Source: Candidatus Obscuribacterales bacterium (GTDB taxonomy: Bacteria > Cyanobacteriota > Vampirovibrionia > Obscuribacterales > Obscuribacteraceae). Taken from it: a stretch of 64,000 bases of DNA. The notes beneath the pieces are model-generated. The model was not told the origin of the DNA. It saw only the letters and a list, made by a program, of their open reading frames with translations, and ran no database searches. Each line of letters starts with the position of its first letter. Position 1 is the stretch's first letter. Shown one piece after another: positions 8,789 to 17,321 of the stretch. A program made the position numbers and the translations under genes. The stretch spans positions 155,311 to 219,310 of the forward strand of contig JAKFVU010000077.1 of NCBI GenBank assembly GCA_021732025.1, given 5' to 3'.

Positions 8789-10759
8789 CTAAGTCTGCGC
8801 CAAGGCGGTCATGCAGTGCGAAAGCTGCTCAGTGTGTCCCACTACAAAGATTGAGTCGTCTCCTTGCAGCGAAAATTCTGCCGGTGGATGTGATACCACT
8901 TGCTCCTCTCGCCTGATGGCTAGAACGGTTACGCCAACCTGGTTGCGCAGATCGAGTTCCTTGATAGTCTTACCAGCTAGTGACTCTTTCACCTTAAACC
9001 AGGCACCGACAAAGTCTTCATTGGCGAATCCAATAATTTCTCCAATTGGTGGGTGGTAGTCAAAGTCATCCGAATCTTCTGTGCGGCTATGGCGGATGAA
9101 GCTCAAGGCCTTCGCCAGCTGACCTTGTTCGGCGTTTTGACCCAGTAGCGCTTGTTTCGTCAGCTCAAGGCTAGCCTCAAATTCTGGCTGCACAATTTGC
9201 GCGGCTCCTGCCTCCTTGAAGGCGGCACGGTCAGCGGGTCTGTGCGCTCTAACCAATATTCTCAAATTGCTGTTCACTTCCCGAGCCATTTTGATGATGT
9301 TTACTGCTGCCAGTGGGTCTGGCAATGTAACGACCAAGGTGGTGGCTTCTGTAATGTTGCATTCACTGAGTACGAGTCTGCTACCGGCATCACCGTAGAC
9401 AAAAGGAATGTGCCGTTGTTTTAGATCTTCAATGGCGGCGCCATCCAACTCGACCACTGCCACTGGAATACCTGCTTCTCGAATTGCCAGAGCAACGTTC
9501 TTACCCACGCGACCAAAGCCACAGACCACTGTGTGGCCAGTTAATGGCAGGTGACTTACTTGTTTGTCGCTGTCTGCATTGAGAGTCTCTGGTGGGCGAA
9601 TTCGCCTGATTATGGGCGACAACCAAGAGATAATGCTGGGTGATGCGATCATCGAAATCACGGCAGCAGCAAAGAACAAATTGTAGAGTGAGCCTGTTAT
9701 CAGGCCGGCTTTGTTGCCCACTGTGGCCAGCACAAACGAGAATTCTCCCACTTGAGCCAGGCACAATCCTGCCAGTGTGGCGCTAGTTAAACTGTTGGTG
9801 GCCAATAGCGATGCTGCCGTGGCGATCAATGCTTTTCCTAGAATCAAGACACCGACGAAAATTATCACTTCGTTCCAGTGAAGGTAGATATAAGCTGGGT
9901 CTAGCAACATTCCTACTGATACGAAGAACACTGTGGCGAACAGGTCGCGCAGCGGAATCAAGTCTGAGAGGGCTTGGTGAGCGTAGGGCGATTCACTGAC
10001 CATGATGCCTGCTAGAAAGGCCCCTAAGGCAATGGATAGACCTAACTCGTGGCTAGCAATGGCGACGCCTAAGCAGAGGCAGATCATAAAGAGCAAAAAT
10101 AGTTCGCGAGAGTTGGTACTTGCTACTCTTGCCAAAAGTGGCGGCAAGATTTTGGTGGACATGATAATAACGACTGCCACTAGCACGAGGGCCTTACCTA
10201 ATGCCATCAAGAGGGCAATGCCAGTGTCTCCGCCGGCATCTTTGAGTGCAGGAATTAAGGACATGGCTGGAATTAAGCTAAGGTCTTGAACAATCAATAG
10301 AGGAATGAGAATGCGGCCGTGAATGGAATCGGTTTCGCCTCTTTCTGATAGCATCTTGGTGGCTACCACTGTGCTAGATAGGGCAACGATGAAGCCGAAA
10401 ACAATGCCGCTCTTGAGGTCTGGGGCTAGCCCAAAGTGCACAACTGCCCAACTAAAGCCTAAGGTCGTGATCACAATTTGGAAAATACCGGCGGCTACTA
10501 CTCTATTAGTACGAAATAGTAATTGGCGAAATGACACTTCTAGGCCTAGGGCGAACAGCAGCAAGGCTACGCCAAGTTCGGCCAATACCGAAATTTGCTC
10601 GGAATTGCTAATCAACTTTACGCCGTGCGGACCGATGATAAGGCCGGCCAACATATAACCAGCCATAGCTGGTTGCTTCAATGCTACTGCGGCAAAACCG
10701 AATATAGCAGCGGCCAGCCAGACCAGAGATAGGTCTAGAATCAGCTGTAGTTCAGACAA
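8789..10759 (-). CDS. CPA2/Kef-type cation:proton antiporter with RCK domains
   Basis: The start is taken as the TTG at 10759, preceded by GAGAGGA at 7 bases. The open frame extends to an ATG at 10864 but the extra 35 residues are not membrane-like and lack a ribosome site. The 656-residue product has about 12 membrane helices of the Na+/H+ exchanger (CPA2) fold, including the 'GAFLAGIMVSES' segment. A cytosolic RCK-N/TrkA-N Rossmann domain ('VVCGFGRVGKN') follows, then a TrkA-C domain at the end. By family it is a K+ (or Na+)/H+ antiporter or K+ efflux system gated by nucleotide or ligand binding to the RCK domain. No KefF/KefG-like accessory gene is adjacent. The 110 bp gap to kinase 2 shows no clear terminator. 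Confidence 0.9.
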   Translation of the reverse strand: MSELQLILDLSLVWLAAAIFGFAAVALKQPAMAGYMLAGLIIGPHGVKLISNSEQISVLAELGVALLLFALGLEVSFRQLLFRTNRVVAAGIFQIVITTLGFSWAVVHFGLAPDLKSGIVFGFIVALSSTVVATKMLSERGETDSIHGRILIPLLIVQDLSLIPAMSLIPALKDAGGDTGIALLMALGKALVLVAVVIIMSTKILPPLLARVASTNSRELFLLFMICLCLGVAIASHELGLSIALGAFLAGIMVSESPYAHQALSDLIPLRDLFATVFFVSVGMLLDPAYIYLHWNEVIIFVGVLILGKALIATAASLLATNSLTSATLAGLCLAQVGEFSFVLATVGNKAGLITGSLYNLFFAAAVISMIASPSIISWLSPIIRRIRPPETLNADSDKQVSHLPLTGHTVVCGFGRVGKNVALAIREAGIPVAVVELDGAAIEDLKQRHIPFVYGDAGSRLVLSECNITEATTLVVTLPDPLAAVNIIKMAREVNSNLRILVRAHRPADRAAFKEAGAAQIVQPEFEASLELTKQALLGQNAEQGQLAKALSFIRHSRTEDSDDFDYHPPIGEIIGFANEDFVGAWFKVKESLAGKTIKELDLRNQVGVTVLAIRREEQVVSHPPAEFSLQGDDSIFVVGHTEQLSHCMTALAQT

Positions 10760-10921
10760 AATTGTTCCTCTCAAATTTTTGGCATACTTGAAAGCGCAAG
10801 TAGGCCTGGCAGTCCATGCTAGGCAGAATTGAGCTAGATACCTACTGAAATAGGATGAGCCCATTCCATAGTGTTAGCGGTTCTTAGCTTCTTTAGGAGC
10901 TATCAATTTGGAGAGTACAAG

Positions 10922-11269
10922 TTAGATCAGTAGTGCCTGATTTATGAGCCATAGTGGCCTGGTTCTGTCTGCCAGGTTAAAGCCTTTAGCTTGTTCAGTC
11001 TTGGGCAAGGCCGCGAGAGTGTAACTCGACCAGGGTGGAGGAGCAGTCACATCAGCGCCTGCTGCATAGCTTGTCGAGCTTTTACTTTTGGTTGTTAGAA
11101 ACTGTAGGCCGGGACCGGCCATGTCTCTCATGCTGGCACTGCGGCCGTCGAGAGGTTCTAATGTGTATTGCTCAGAGTGGTATTCGCGGGCAAGCGTGAG
11201 CGTTGGAACTGCCAAAATTGAAAGCAGTGCCAGGAGCATGGCAAATATCACTAGCTTATGCAGCCGCAT
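10922..11269 (-). CDS. small secreted protein, unknown
   Basis: The start at ATG 11269 is chosen for its GGAG 7 bases upstream; a longer frame to 11320 lacks one. The 115-residue product begins with a clear signal peptide (basic MRLHKL, hydrophobic core, ALA-like end 'LTLAREY'). The mature part is short, Ser/Thr/Ala-rich and without Cys, with no domain I recognise. The gene is divergent from the next secreted protein gene (11417), so the roughly 150 bp between them should hold both promoters. Confidence 0.65.
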   Translation of the reverse strand: MRLHKLVIFAMLLALLSILAVPTLTLAREYHSEQYTLEPLDGRSASMRDMAGPGLQFLTTKSKSSTSYAAGADVTAPPPWSSYTLAALPKTEQAKGFNLADRTRPLWLINQALLI

Positions 11270-11416
11270 ATTCAATCTCCGACATCTACTCTTTACGTAC
11301 CCACTAATGCCTGTTTGCAATCTCTATCTTCGCTCCTATTTTTTTGCTTGCCACGGTTAGCACATCAACGGTCACAAATCGTAGTTGAGCAATTCAAAGT
11401 AAAGACGAGAGTAAAA

Positions 11417-11941
11417 ATGAGAGTTAGTAATCTTCTAGCAATTTCGTTTATCACCATACTTACCGCTTCGGGCTTGCAACCTGCTTGCGCGCAAGATAAT
11501 AACGGCGGCAGGTCAAGTTCGAATGGCGCCACCCCTTCGCAAATCTATTTAAATTTCCATGAAAAAATGCTTGCGGCAAGTTCGGTTGATGAGCTTTGCC
11601 CGATGTTTGCGGCCGCTAGAGTGGAGCAGATTAAGAGCGATGAGAAAACTCTACCGGCTGAGCAAACCAAAGCCATGTTTCAGTTTATGCAGCAGGTGTC
11701 TCCGCGAAAAGTGAGAATTCTTGGCGAAGCTATCAACAATGATACTTGCACCCTTACTTTGGATGCACCCGATTACAAAGATCCGATCTTTGGTGCCGCG
11801 AATTCATCGTCATCTTCTAATACTACTTCTTCTTCTTCTTCTTCTTCGCCTAAAAAGAAAAGTACGGTCGGAAAAATTTCTTTGGTACGTGAAGATGGAC
11901 AGTGGAAAATCGAAAAAGAGTCTTGGCAGTCGGGAGACTAA
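11417..11941 (+). CDS. secreted protein with Ser-rich linker, unknown
   Basis: The ATG at 11417 gives a good signal peptide (MRVSNLLAISFITILTASG, cleavage near PACAQ). Upstream in-frame codons add only charged, unlikely sequence. The 174-residue product has a helical region (about 35-110) of the kind seen in DUF4878/NTF2-like lipid or export accessory proteins. A polyserine linker follows (near 11800-11850), then a short beta strand pair ending 'REDGQWKIEKESW', which is also typical of NTF2-like folds. The family assignment is weak. Two perfect palindromes follow the stop codon, the second a good terminator. Confidence 0.7.
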   Translation: MRVSNLLAISFITILTASGLQPACAQDNNGGRSSSNGATPSQIYLNFHEKMLAASSVDELCPMFAAARVEQIKSDEKTLPAEQTKAMFQFMQQVSPRKVRILGEAINNDTCTLTLDAPDYKDPIFGAANSSSSSNTTSSSSSSSPKKKSTVGKISLVREDGQWKIEKESWQSGD

Positions 11942-11942
11942 G

Positions 11943-11974
11943 AGAGAAATACTTGAGTACTCAAGTATTTCTCT
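11943..11974. repeat. 32-bp perfect palindrome after the secreted protein gene
   Basis: Every base of 11943-11974 pairs with its mirror (half-site AGAGAAATACTTGAGT). It begins two bases after the stop codon and is followed by TTCTAT rather than a T run. It could be an mRNA-end hairpin or a dimeric protein-binding site. Confidence 0.75.
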
Positions 11975-12002
11975 TTCTATGAAGACTGCTATCTGTTTTT
12001 CC

Positions 12003-12033
12003 AAATGCGTGTATATACACGCATTTTATTTTT
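12003..12033 (+). terminator. rho-independent terminator
   Basis: A perfect 24-base palindrome (12003-12026, half-site AAATGCGTGTAT) is followed by TATTTTT. It lies 60 bp after the secreted protein gene and ahead of the DUF2339-like gene, so it should end the first transcript. Confidence 0.7.
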
Positions 12034-12147
12034 GATGAGAACCAATGCCGTTTAAGAAATGCCAAATCACTAGTAGAACTGTTTGCTGGTTCCACGCAAT
12101 TATTTCGAGCTGACCTAGGCTGATTAGGTAGCTTGGAGAAAAATCAA

Positions 12148-14079
12148 ATGAATGTCGACAGGAAGAGGCAGCCCTCACTCGAATCTCGTCTCGCTCTATT
12201 TTGGTTGCATAGGCTAGGCATCGTCACCCTGGTTCTGGGCGTAGTCTTTCTCATTACATATTCTATGCAGACCCTAAGCCCTGAGTTTGCTTGGCTATTG
12301 CCCTGGTTGAAGCTAGGCACTGGTTTTGCGGTGTCTACTGCCTTGCTCTGGCTGGGTGAGAAATTGACAGGGCGAGATGATCAAAAATGGTTTGGTCAGG
12401 CCCTTACCGCTGGCGGCTGGTCGCTGGCCTATTTCTCAACTTATGCTGCTCACTATATTCCGTCGGTCAGTGTCATTGAGAGCCTACCGCTAGAAACGGC
12501 CTTGTTAACTCTAGTAGCCGCTGGTGCCTTGTATAGTGCGCTAAAGGCCCGCTCTGAATTGATGGCTATTTATTCCATTACTTTGGCGGCCGGAACAATT
12601 TTGATTAATGGTCCAAGCCTCTACAGTGATATTTCATTCTTGATTATTGCCATTGCTGCTGCCATTTTAGGTAACACTCAGTCTTGGCGAAAACTCTTTG
12701 CCTTTGCGTTAGCCGCGTGCTACATCGGACATTTTTACTGCAGCTTAAGCATCACACCCAATCACAATGAGCGCCTAATTCTGGCTGCTTTTCTCTCGTC
12801 TTTGTGGATGGTCTTTAGTGTTGCAATAGGCTTCTCTTTGAGTATTCCAGCCCAGGCTCGAAATTTAGTGACTGGCCTGGCTTGTGCCAATGCCATGCTG
12901 TTTGCTGTTGGACTTTCAGCTACTAACGATAGAAGTGTCGAGCTAATTTATCAAACTATTTTTGTTGCCTTTGGCCTACTTTATCTCGCTACCTCTTATT
13001 GGCTCAAAAACAGAGACCAGGCTCAACTCAGTACTGTTCATGCCCTTCTTGGATTGTCCTTTATTAATGCTGCCAAACTTATGCACTATTCAGGCCTTAC
13101 TTTGTTGACCATCGATGTGGTGCAGATTGCTTTGTTGACGATTGTGGCCATCCGTTACGACATTAAGGCCTTTCGCTACACAGCGGCGGCATTAACAATG
13201 GCCTTCATTTTGTTCTGGATTTCTGGCGCAAGCCGCAATCAAGAGCAAGTGATTATCGGCATCCATGCCATTGAGTATTTTCGCATAGCGGCTCTGGGAG
13301 CTGGAGTTTTCGCCATACTGTCGCTTCTTCATTTGCGCACAGAAGGCAAGAACTTCTATTTCAACTTCTATTATTTTGTCAGCAATATCGTAGCCGTCCT
13401 TGCCATTTTCAATATCGATGACCTCAGTTGGAGAGCGTTTGCTTTCGGCTTAATTGCTTTGACTAACTACATTTGTGGACTGCGTAGCAAAGATGACTAC
13501 TATGTTGATGTAGCCTTTCTGCTTTTAGCAGTTTGCTCAACTCAAGTACTTTTTGCTTGTCTGCAATGGAATACTCTTGCCATAGCTTTGACTACAGCTA
13601 CCTTCTATGGTGGCTATATCTACAGCCGAAAATGGGAGGAACTAGATAGATCTCACTTGGTTCAACTATTTCACGACTTGCTCGGCTATGCTGGAACCCT
13701 CACTCTTACTGCATTGATATTGGTCAAAGCCCCGAGTGACTATTGTTCGACACAGCTTGCACTCGAAGCAATTGTTTTGCTTGTTGTCGGCTTGTCAACG
13801 AAGGATAGTTTTCTTCGCCGTAGTGGCTTAGTTGTGCTGGCTGTCCTTACCGGCAAATTGCTTTTCTTTGACTTGGCCAACCACAACACTTTTGAGCGTA
13901 TCCTTTCGTTCATCGCTGCCGGAGTAATTTTCTTGCTAGCTTCTTATCTCTATTCGCGTTTCAGCAACACATTTGATGAAGCAGAGACTGAAAGCGATAG
14001 CTTTAGTGAAGGAGCGGGGGCGGGGGCGGCAGACGTTAATCAAGAGGGCCCGTATGATAGACTCTTGAGAGAGTTTTAG
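12148..14079 (+). CDS. DUF2339-like polytopic membrane protein
   Basis: The ATG at 12148 has GGAGAAA about 9 bases upstream; the TTG at 12133 is an alternative that would overlap that site. The 643-residue protein is almost entirely hydrophobic, with about 16-20 membrane helices and only short polar loops. An N-terminal 'RLGIVTLVLGVVFL' helix and a following 'WFGQALTAGGWSLAYFS' helix match my recollection of DUF2339 proteins. Function is unknown. The acidic, Ser/Gly-rich C-terminus is cytosolic or periplasmic. It ends only 18 bp before the zinc-finger kinase, so the pair is probably one operon and the kinase may act with it. Confidence 0.75.
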   Translation: MNVDRKRQPSLESRLALFWLHRLGIVTLVLGVVFLITYSMQTLSPEFAWLLPWLKLGTGFAVSTALLWLGEKLTGRDDQKWFGQALTAGGWSLAYFSTYAAHYIPSVSVIESLPLETALLTLVAAGALYSALKARSELMAIYSITLAAGTILINGPSLYSDISFLIIAIAAAILGNTQSWRKLFAFALAACYIGHFYCSLSITPNHNERLILAAFLSSLWMVFSVAIGFSLSIPAQARNLVTGLACANAMLFAVGLSATNDRSVELIYQTIFVAFGLLYLATSYWLKNRDQAQLSTVHALLGLSFINAAKLMHYSGLTLLTIDVVQIALLTIVAIRYDIKAFRYTAAALTMAFILFWISGASRNQEQVIIGIHAIEYFRIAALGAGVFAILSLLHLRTEGKNFYFNFYYFVSNIVAVLAIFNIDDLSWRAFAFGLIALTNYICGLRSKDDYYVDVAFLLLAVCSTQVLFACLQWNTLAIALTTATFYGGYIYSRKWEELDRSHLVQLFHDLLGYAGTLTLTALILVKAPSDYCSTQLALEAIVLLVVGLSTKDSFLRRSGLVVLAVLTGKLLFFDLANHNTFERILSFIAAGVIFLLASYLYSRFSNTFDEAETESDSFSEGAGAGAADVNQEGPYDRLLREF

Positions 14080-14097
14080 CATGCTAAGTGGGGCCGA

Positions 14098-16365
14098 ATG
14101 GCTGGCAATCTCTGTAAGTCTTGTGGCAAACCTGCAGAAGGCGAAAGGGCTGGCTCGATCACGTCTTACTTCTTTCAACATAATTTCTGCCAGTGTCAGG
14201 TTAAGGCCATGCAAGCTGCGGCGAAGGCCATGCCCATGCCCAGGCCTATTAATCAGGCTAACAAAAATGTCTGTTTAAGGTGTGGCAAGGCCAAACCCGT
14301 TAAAAGTAGAGAAGGTTCTTTCACTGCCTATCTCTTTCAAGAATTGCGCTGTCATTGCTCTGGAGGAGAAAGCTCTCAGCGCCGCACCACGGCTGATCGA
14401 TTTTCTAGTAGAGATGCCGACAAAGCTGCTCAGCGCAAACAATTTGCTCAATCTGTAGGCGGCTTGCGGCAGCCGGCCGAGGGGCCAACCGAACAATTCG
14501 TGAGCGATACCATTGTTGGTGGCACATTCAAAATTGTCTCTCCAATCGGTGAAGGGGGGATGAGTGCTGTCTATTTGGCCGAGCATTTAGGACTACATCG
14601 CAATTTTGCTTTGAAGATTCTATCGCCCGATCTTATCAACGAACAGGGTTGGTTGCGCTTTCAAAGTGAGGCCCAGACTCTAGCAGCTCTCAACCATCCA
14701 ACATTTGTTAAAGTTTACGATTTGGGTATACACAATGGCACCACTCCCTTCTACGCCATGGATTATCTGCGCGGCTATAGCTTAGAAGAGTTGATTGCAG
14801 GCGATGGTCCTATCCCGCTAGGTGAGATGCTTAGTATTTTTCTCGAGATCTTAGATGGCCTTGCTTATGCCCATCGCAATGGCATTGTGCACCGCGATTT
14901 GAAGCCAGCAAACATCATGATCTGCACCGTTAATGGTACCAAGACTGTTAAGGTACTTGATTTCGGAATTTCAAAATTGGTGGGTGCTGCCGCTAGTACA
15001 ATGCAGCAGCTTACATCGGTCGGTGATGTATTTGGCAGCCCATTTTATATGAGTCCTGAGCAAAGCAGAGGTAGTGCCGTTGATGCACGCTCTGACATCT
15101 ATTCGCTTGGTTGTAGTATGTTTGAAGCACTAAGTGGCTTCGTTCCCTATGACGGCGAAAATGCTTTAGATACTATTTTGCTACATCAAGATGCTGAAAT
15201 ACCAAGCATATTTGATCTGGTTGGCAGCTCTGACTTGCCTCCATCAATTGATATTGTCCTGACAAAGTGTCTGGCTAAAAGACCTGAGGAGCGCTACCAG
15301 TCTGCAAAGGAACTGGCCTTAGATCTTACTCGCATTAGTGAAGGCAAGGACATACAAGATTACGGCTCTGTTGCTGCACCAACCCACACACGATCTAATC
15401 GCTTTGAGACAGCAGGAAACAGTCAGTTTTCTTTTGTAAATTCGAGATTACTTATTGCGGCAACTGCTATTGGTCTGATAGCGGCTGCTGGATGGGCAAT
15501 TGTGTCATATAGCGGTCGACCACTAGAATTGAAGTCAGCCACTGCTGAGCAGAGCGAACGCAAAGCAAATTCAGTTAACAATCTCGGTGTTTTAGATTCG
15601 GCTCCAACTATTTGGACGCAGTTTGATCTTGCCCAAGAGCCACATGGGTCAGAAAAAGATCAAACTCCATTTTCGTCGATTGAGAAAGTGGGCGGTCGAA
15701 ACATGCTTGTTTTCAAGTTTCCTGATGATATTGCCTTAGGGTTGCTTTCGGACACCTTTGTCAACGGCCTAGTGGGTGTCGGAAGCAATGCAAAGGGCCG
15801 AGTTGAATTTCGCCAGGATGTAGAACTGACCTATACGCCTACTAGTGTGTTGAAAAAGTATCCGCAATACCTTAAGCGCTTTAGGCCTGGCGACTTTCAC
15901 ATTTTAAATTTAGACCAGAGTGCCTCCGGTGATCTAATGCTGAAGGCCGTGGCTGAGAATGCACCGTGGGTTGAGTATTTGGTTTTTAAAGATAGTCCAG
16001 ATATTACGTCTCGGTCAATTTCTTCTCTTAATGCTTTCCGCAATTTGCGCATTCTTGAAGCCTCTGGCAGCACCATTAGCGGTGATATCTTGGCACGGGC
16101 CGATTGCTGGAGCCGGTTAGAACAGCTGCATTGGGCTCGGGCAGTTAATCCAGGACCACTCCTGAAGAAACTACAGTCATCGCCATTAACAGTTCTGCGA
16201 CTGGAGAATAGTCGTTTGACCAGTGCTGACTTTGAGCTCATTTCTAAACTAACGAAGCTGCATAACCTTACTCTTACTGGCACTAAACTGACAGAGCAAG
16301 ACTGCAAGATCTTAAACAAACTAAAGCATATAAAGCGGCAGAGGCCGCAAGAATTTGTTGAGTAG
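14098..16365 (+). CDS. Ser/Thr protein kinase with duplicated Cys motif, TM helix and LRR-like exterior domain
   Basis: The 755-residue protein has four parts. First, two copies of a Cys motif at residues 6-33 and 59-87: CxxCGK, then S[IF]T[SA]Y[FL]FQ, then CxC, with equal spacing, suggesting two metal sites. Second, a canonical Hanks kinase (about 143-415) with glycine loop GEGGMSAVY, Lys173, HRDLKPAN at 265-272 and DFG at 288-290. Third, one membrane helix at about 450-471. Fourth, an exterior domain of about 280 residues with leucine-rich-repeat-like units in the last 130 ('LRILEASG', 'LTVLRLENSRL', 'LHNLTLTGTKL'). This is a receptor-like layout. The catalytic residues are normal, unlike the two kinases at 5-8.7 kb. 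Confidence 0.9.
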   Translation: MAGNLCKSCGKPAEGERAGSITSYFFQHNFCQCQVKAMQAAAKAMPMPRPINQANKNVCLRCGKAKPVKSREGSFTAYLFQELRCHCSGGESSQRRTTADRFSSRDADKAAQRKQFAQSVGGLRQPAEGPTEQFVSDTIVGGTFKIVSPIGEGGMSAVYLAEHLGLHRNFALKILSPDLINEQGWLRFQSEAQTLAALNHPTFVKVYDLGIHNGTTPFYAMDYLRGYSLEELIAGDGPIPLGEMLSIFLEILDGLAYAHRNGIVHRDLKPANIMICTVNGTKTVKVLDFGISKLVGAAASTMQQLTSVGDVFGSPFYMSPEQSRGSAVDARSDIYSLGCSMFEALSGFVPYDGENALDTILLHQDAEIPSIFDLVGSSDLPPSIDIVLTKCLAKRPEERYQSAKELALDLTRISEGKDIQDYGSVAAPTHTRSNRFETAGNSQFSFVNSRLLIAATAIGLIAAAGWAIVSYSGRPLELKSATAEQSERKANSVNNLGVLDSAPTIWTQFDLAQEPHGSEKDQTPFSSIEKVGGRNMLVFKFPDDIALGLLSDTFVNGLVGVGSNAKGRVEFRQDVELTYTPTSVLKKYPQYLKRFRPGDFHILNLDQSASGDLMLKAVAENAPWVEYLVFKDSPDITSRSISSLNAFRNLRILEASGSTISGDILARADCWSRLEQLHWARAVNPGPLLKKLQSSPLTVLRLENSRLTSADFELISKLTKLHNLTLTGTKLTEQDCKILNKLKHIKRQRPQEFVE

Positions 16366-16422
16366 TTTAGTTACTGCCTTTCGCTCTCTATGCCGAGTTT
16401 CTTGCATATGACTGATAGGCTG

Positions 16423-17223
16423 TCACCGCAGATAATCGTGTCTCAAAAGCTCGATGGTTGACTTAATTAGCTCTACACAGGTGAGTACCTGCTGTTGGTC
16501 GCAATCAAAATTAGCGATGGTTTCAAGCATGGTGTTGCCGCTGCCGAAGAAATCGCCAAAACCAGCAGTTAAGACATGCACATCATGGTTTTGCAAACAA
16601 TCAGAAATTTTACTGTCGTTAGCAAAAGATTGGCCCAAGGTTTCTGGATTTGCTAGAAGCTCATAGCGATTGGCCAGGTCGTCGCTTAAGGCAACCACGT
16701 GACCATAGTCTGGTGTATTGGCTTGGCGACTGAGAAAGCCCTGTGGAGTGAGCAATTTCAGGTATGAGGACGATTTTAAAAATACAGTCTTTTCTTTCCT
16801 CTTTGGTTCTGCGCTTGACCGTTTTGATAGGCTTAATAGAAAGGGTGATTTGCCGTTCAGCTTGCACCTAATGGCCATCTGATAGGGGCGGTTGTTGGCT
16901 TCTGTTTCGTAGCCAAAGCCGACGTTGCGCCCGTGTAAGGTGATCTGATGGCCTTGGTAGTTAAAGTCTAAGTAGGCACTGCGGTATTGTTTCTCAAATT
17001 GCTGCCTTATTTGGGCAGGCGTCTTGCCGAGGCCAAAGGCCATCAGAAGTGGGTTTGCGACTGTATTGATGGCCTTGCTAAATGTGCTTTCTGCCGCTCT
17101 AAATTCGGCTTCTTCAATGCCTTTGAAGCTGCGATAGTGAGCATTCAATTGGGGGGCCAAAGACTGTAAAAGCTGGTCGAATTTGCTGAAGTTTGTGGAG
17201 CTATCGAGATTGGTTTCTGCCAT
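16423..17223 (-). CDS. conserved-looking hypothetical protein
   Basis: I do not recognise this 266-residue protein. It has no signal peptide or membrane helix and looks like a mixed alpha/beta soluble protein. A Gly-rich centre ('HGRNVGFGYE') and a C-terminal helix are visible. The start ATG has AGAAG closely upstream. It lies downstream of thrS on the same strand, separated by a hairpin at 17265-17299, and converges on the zinc-finger kinase gene. Confidence 0.65.
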   Translation of the reverse strand: MAETNLDSSTNFSKFDQLLQSLAPQLNAHYRSFKGIEEAEFRAAESTFSKAINTVANPLLMAFGLGKTPAQIRQQFEKQYRSAYLDFNYQGHQITLHGRNVGFGYETEANNRPYQMAIRCKLNGKSPFLLSLSKRSSAEPKRKEKTVFLKSSSYLKLLTPQGFLSRQANTPDYGHVVALSDDLANRYELLANPETLGQSFANDSKISDCLQNHDVHVLTAGFGDFFGSGNTMLETIANFDCDQQQVLTCVELIKSTIELLRHDYLR

Positions 17224-17264
17224 ATCTTCTTTTTGCTTCTCTATGCTTTGTGGGTTTCTCCAAG

Positions 17265-17299
17265 TTGAAGGCCTTTCCTCTGGGAAGAAAGGCCTTCAA
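17265..17299. terminator. 13-bp-stem hairpin between thrS and the next gene
   Basis: TTGAAGGCCTTTC (17265-17277) pairs perfectly with 17287-17299 around a 9-base loop. The strand that follows it for thrS transcripts is not T-rich, so it may be only a 3'-end hairpin or partial terminator. Confidence 0.5.
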
Positions 17300-17321
17300 T
17301 TTTAGGTTCCTGGATTTCGAA

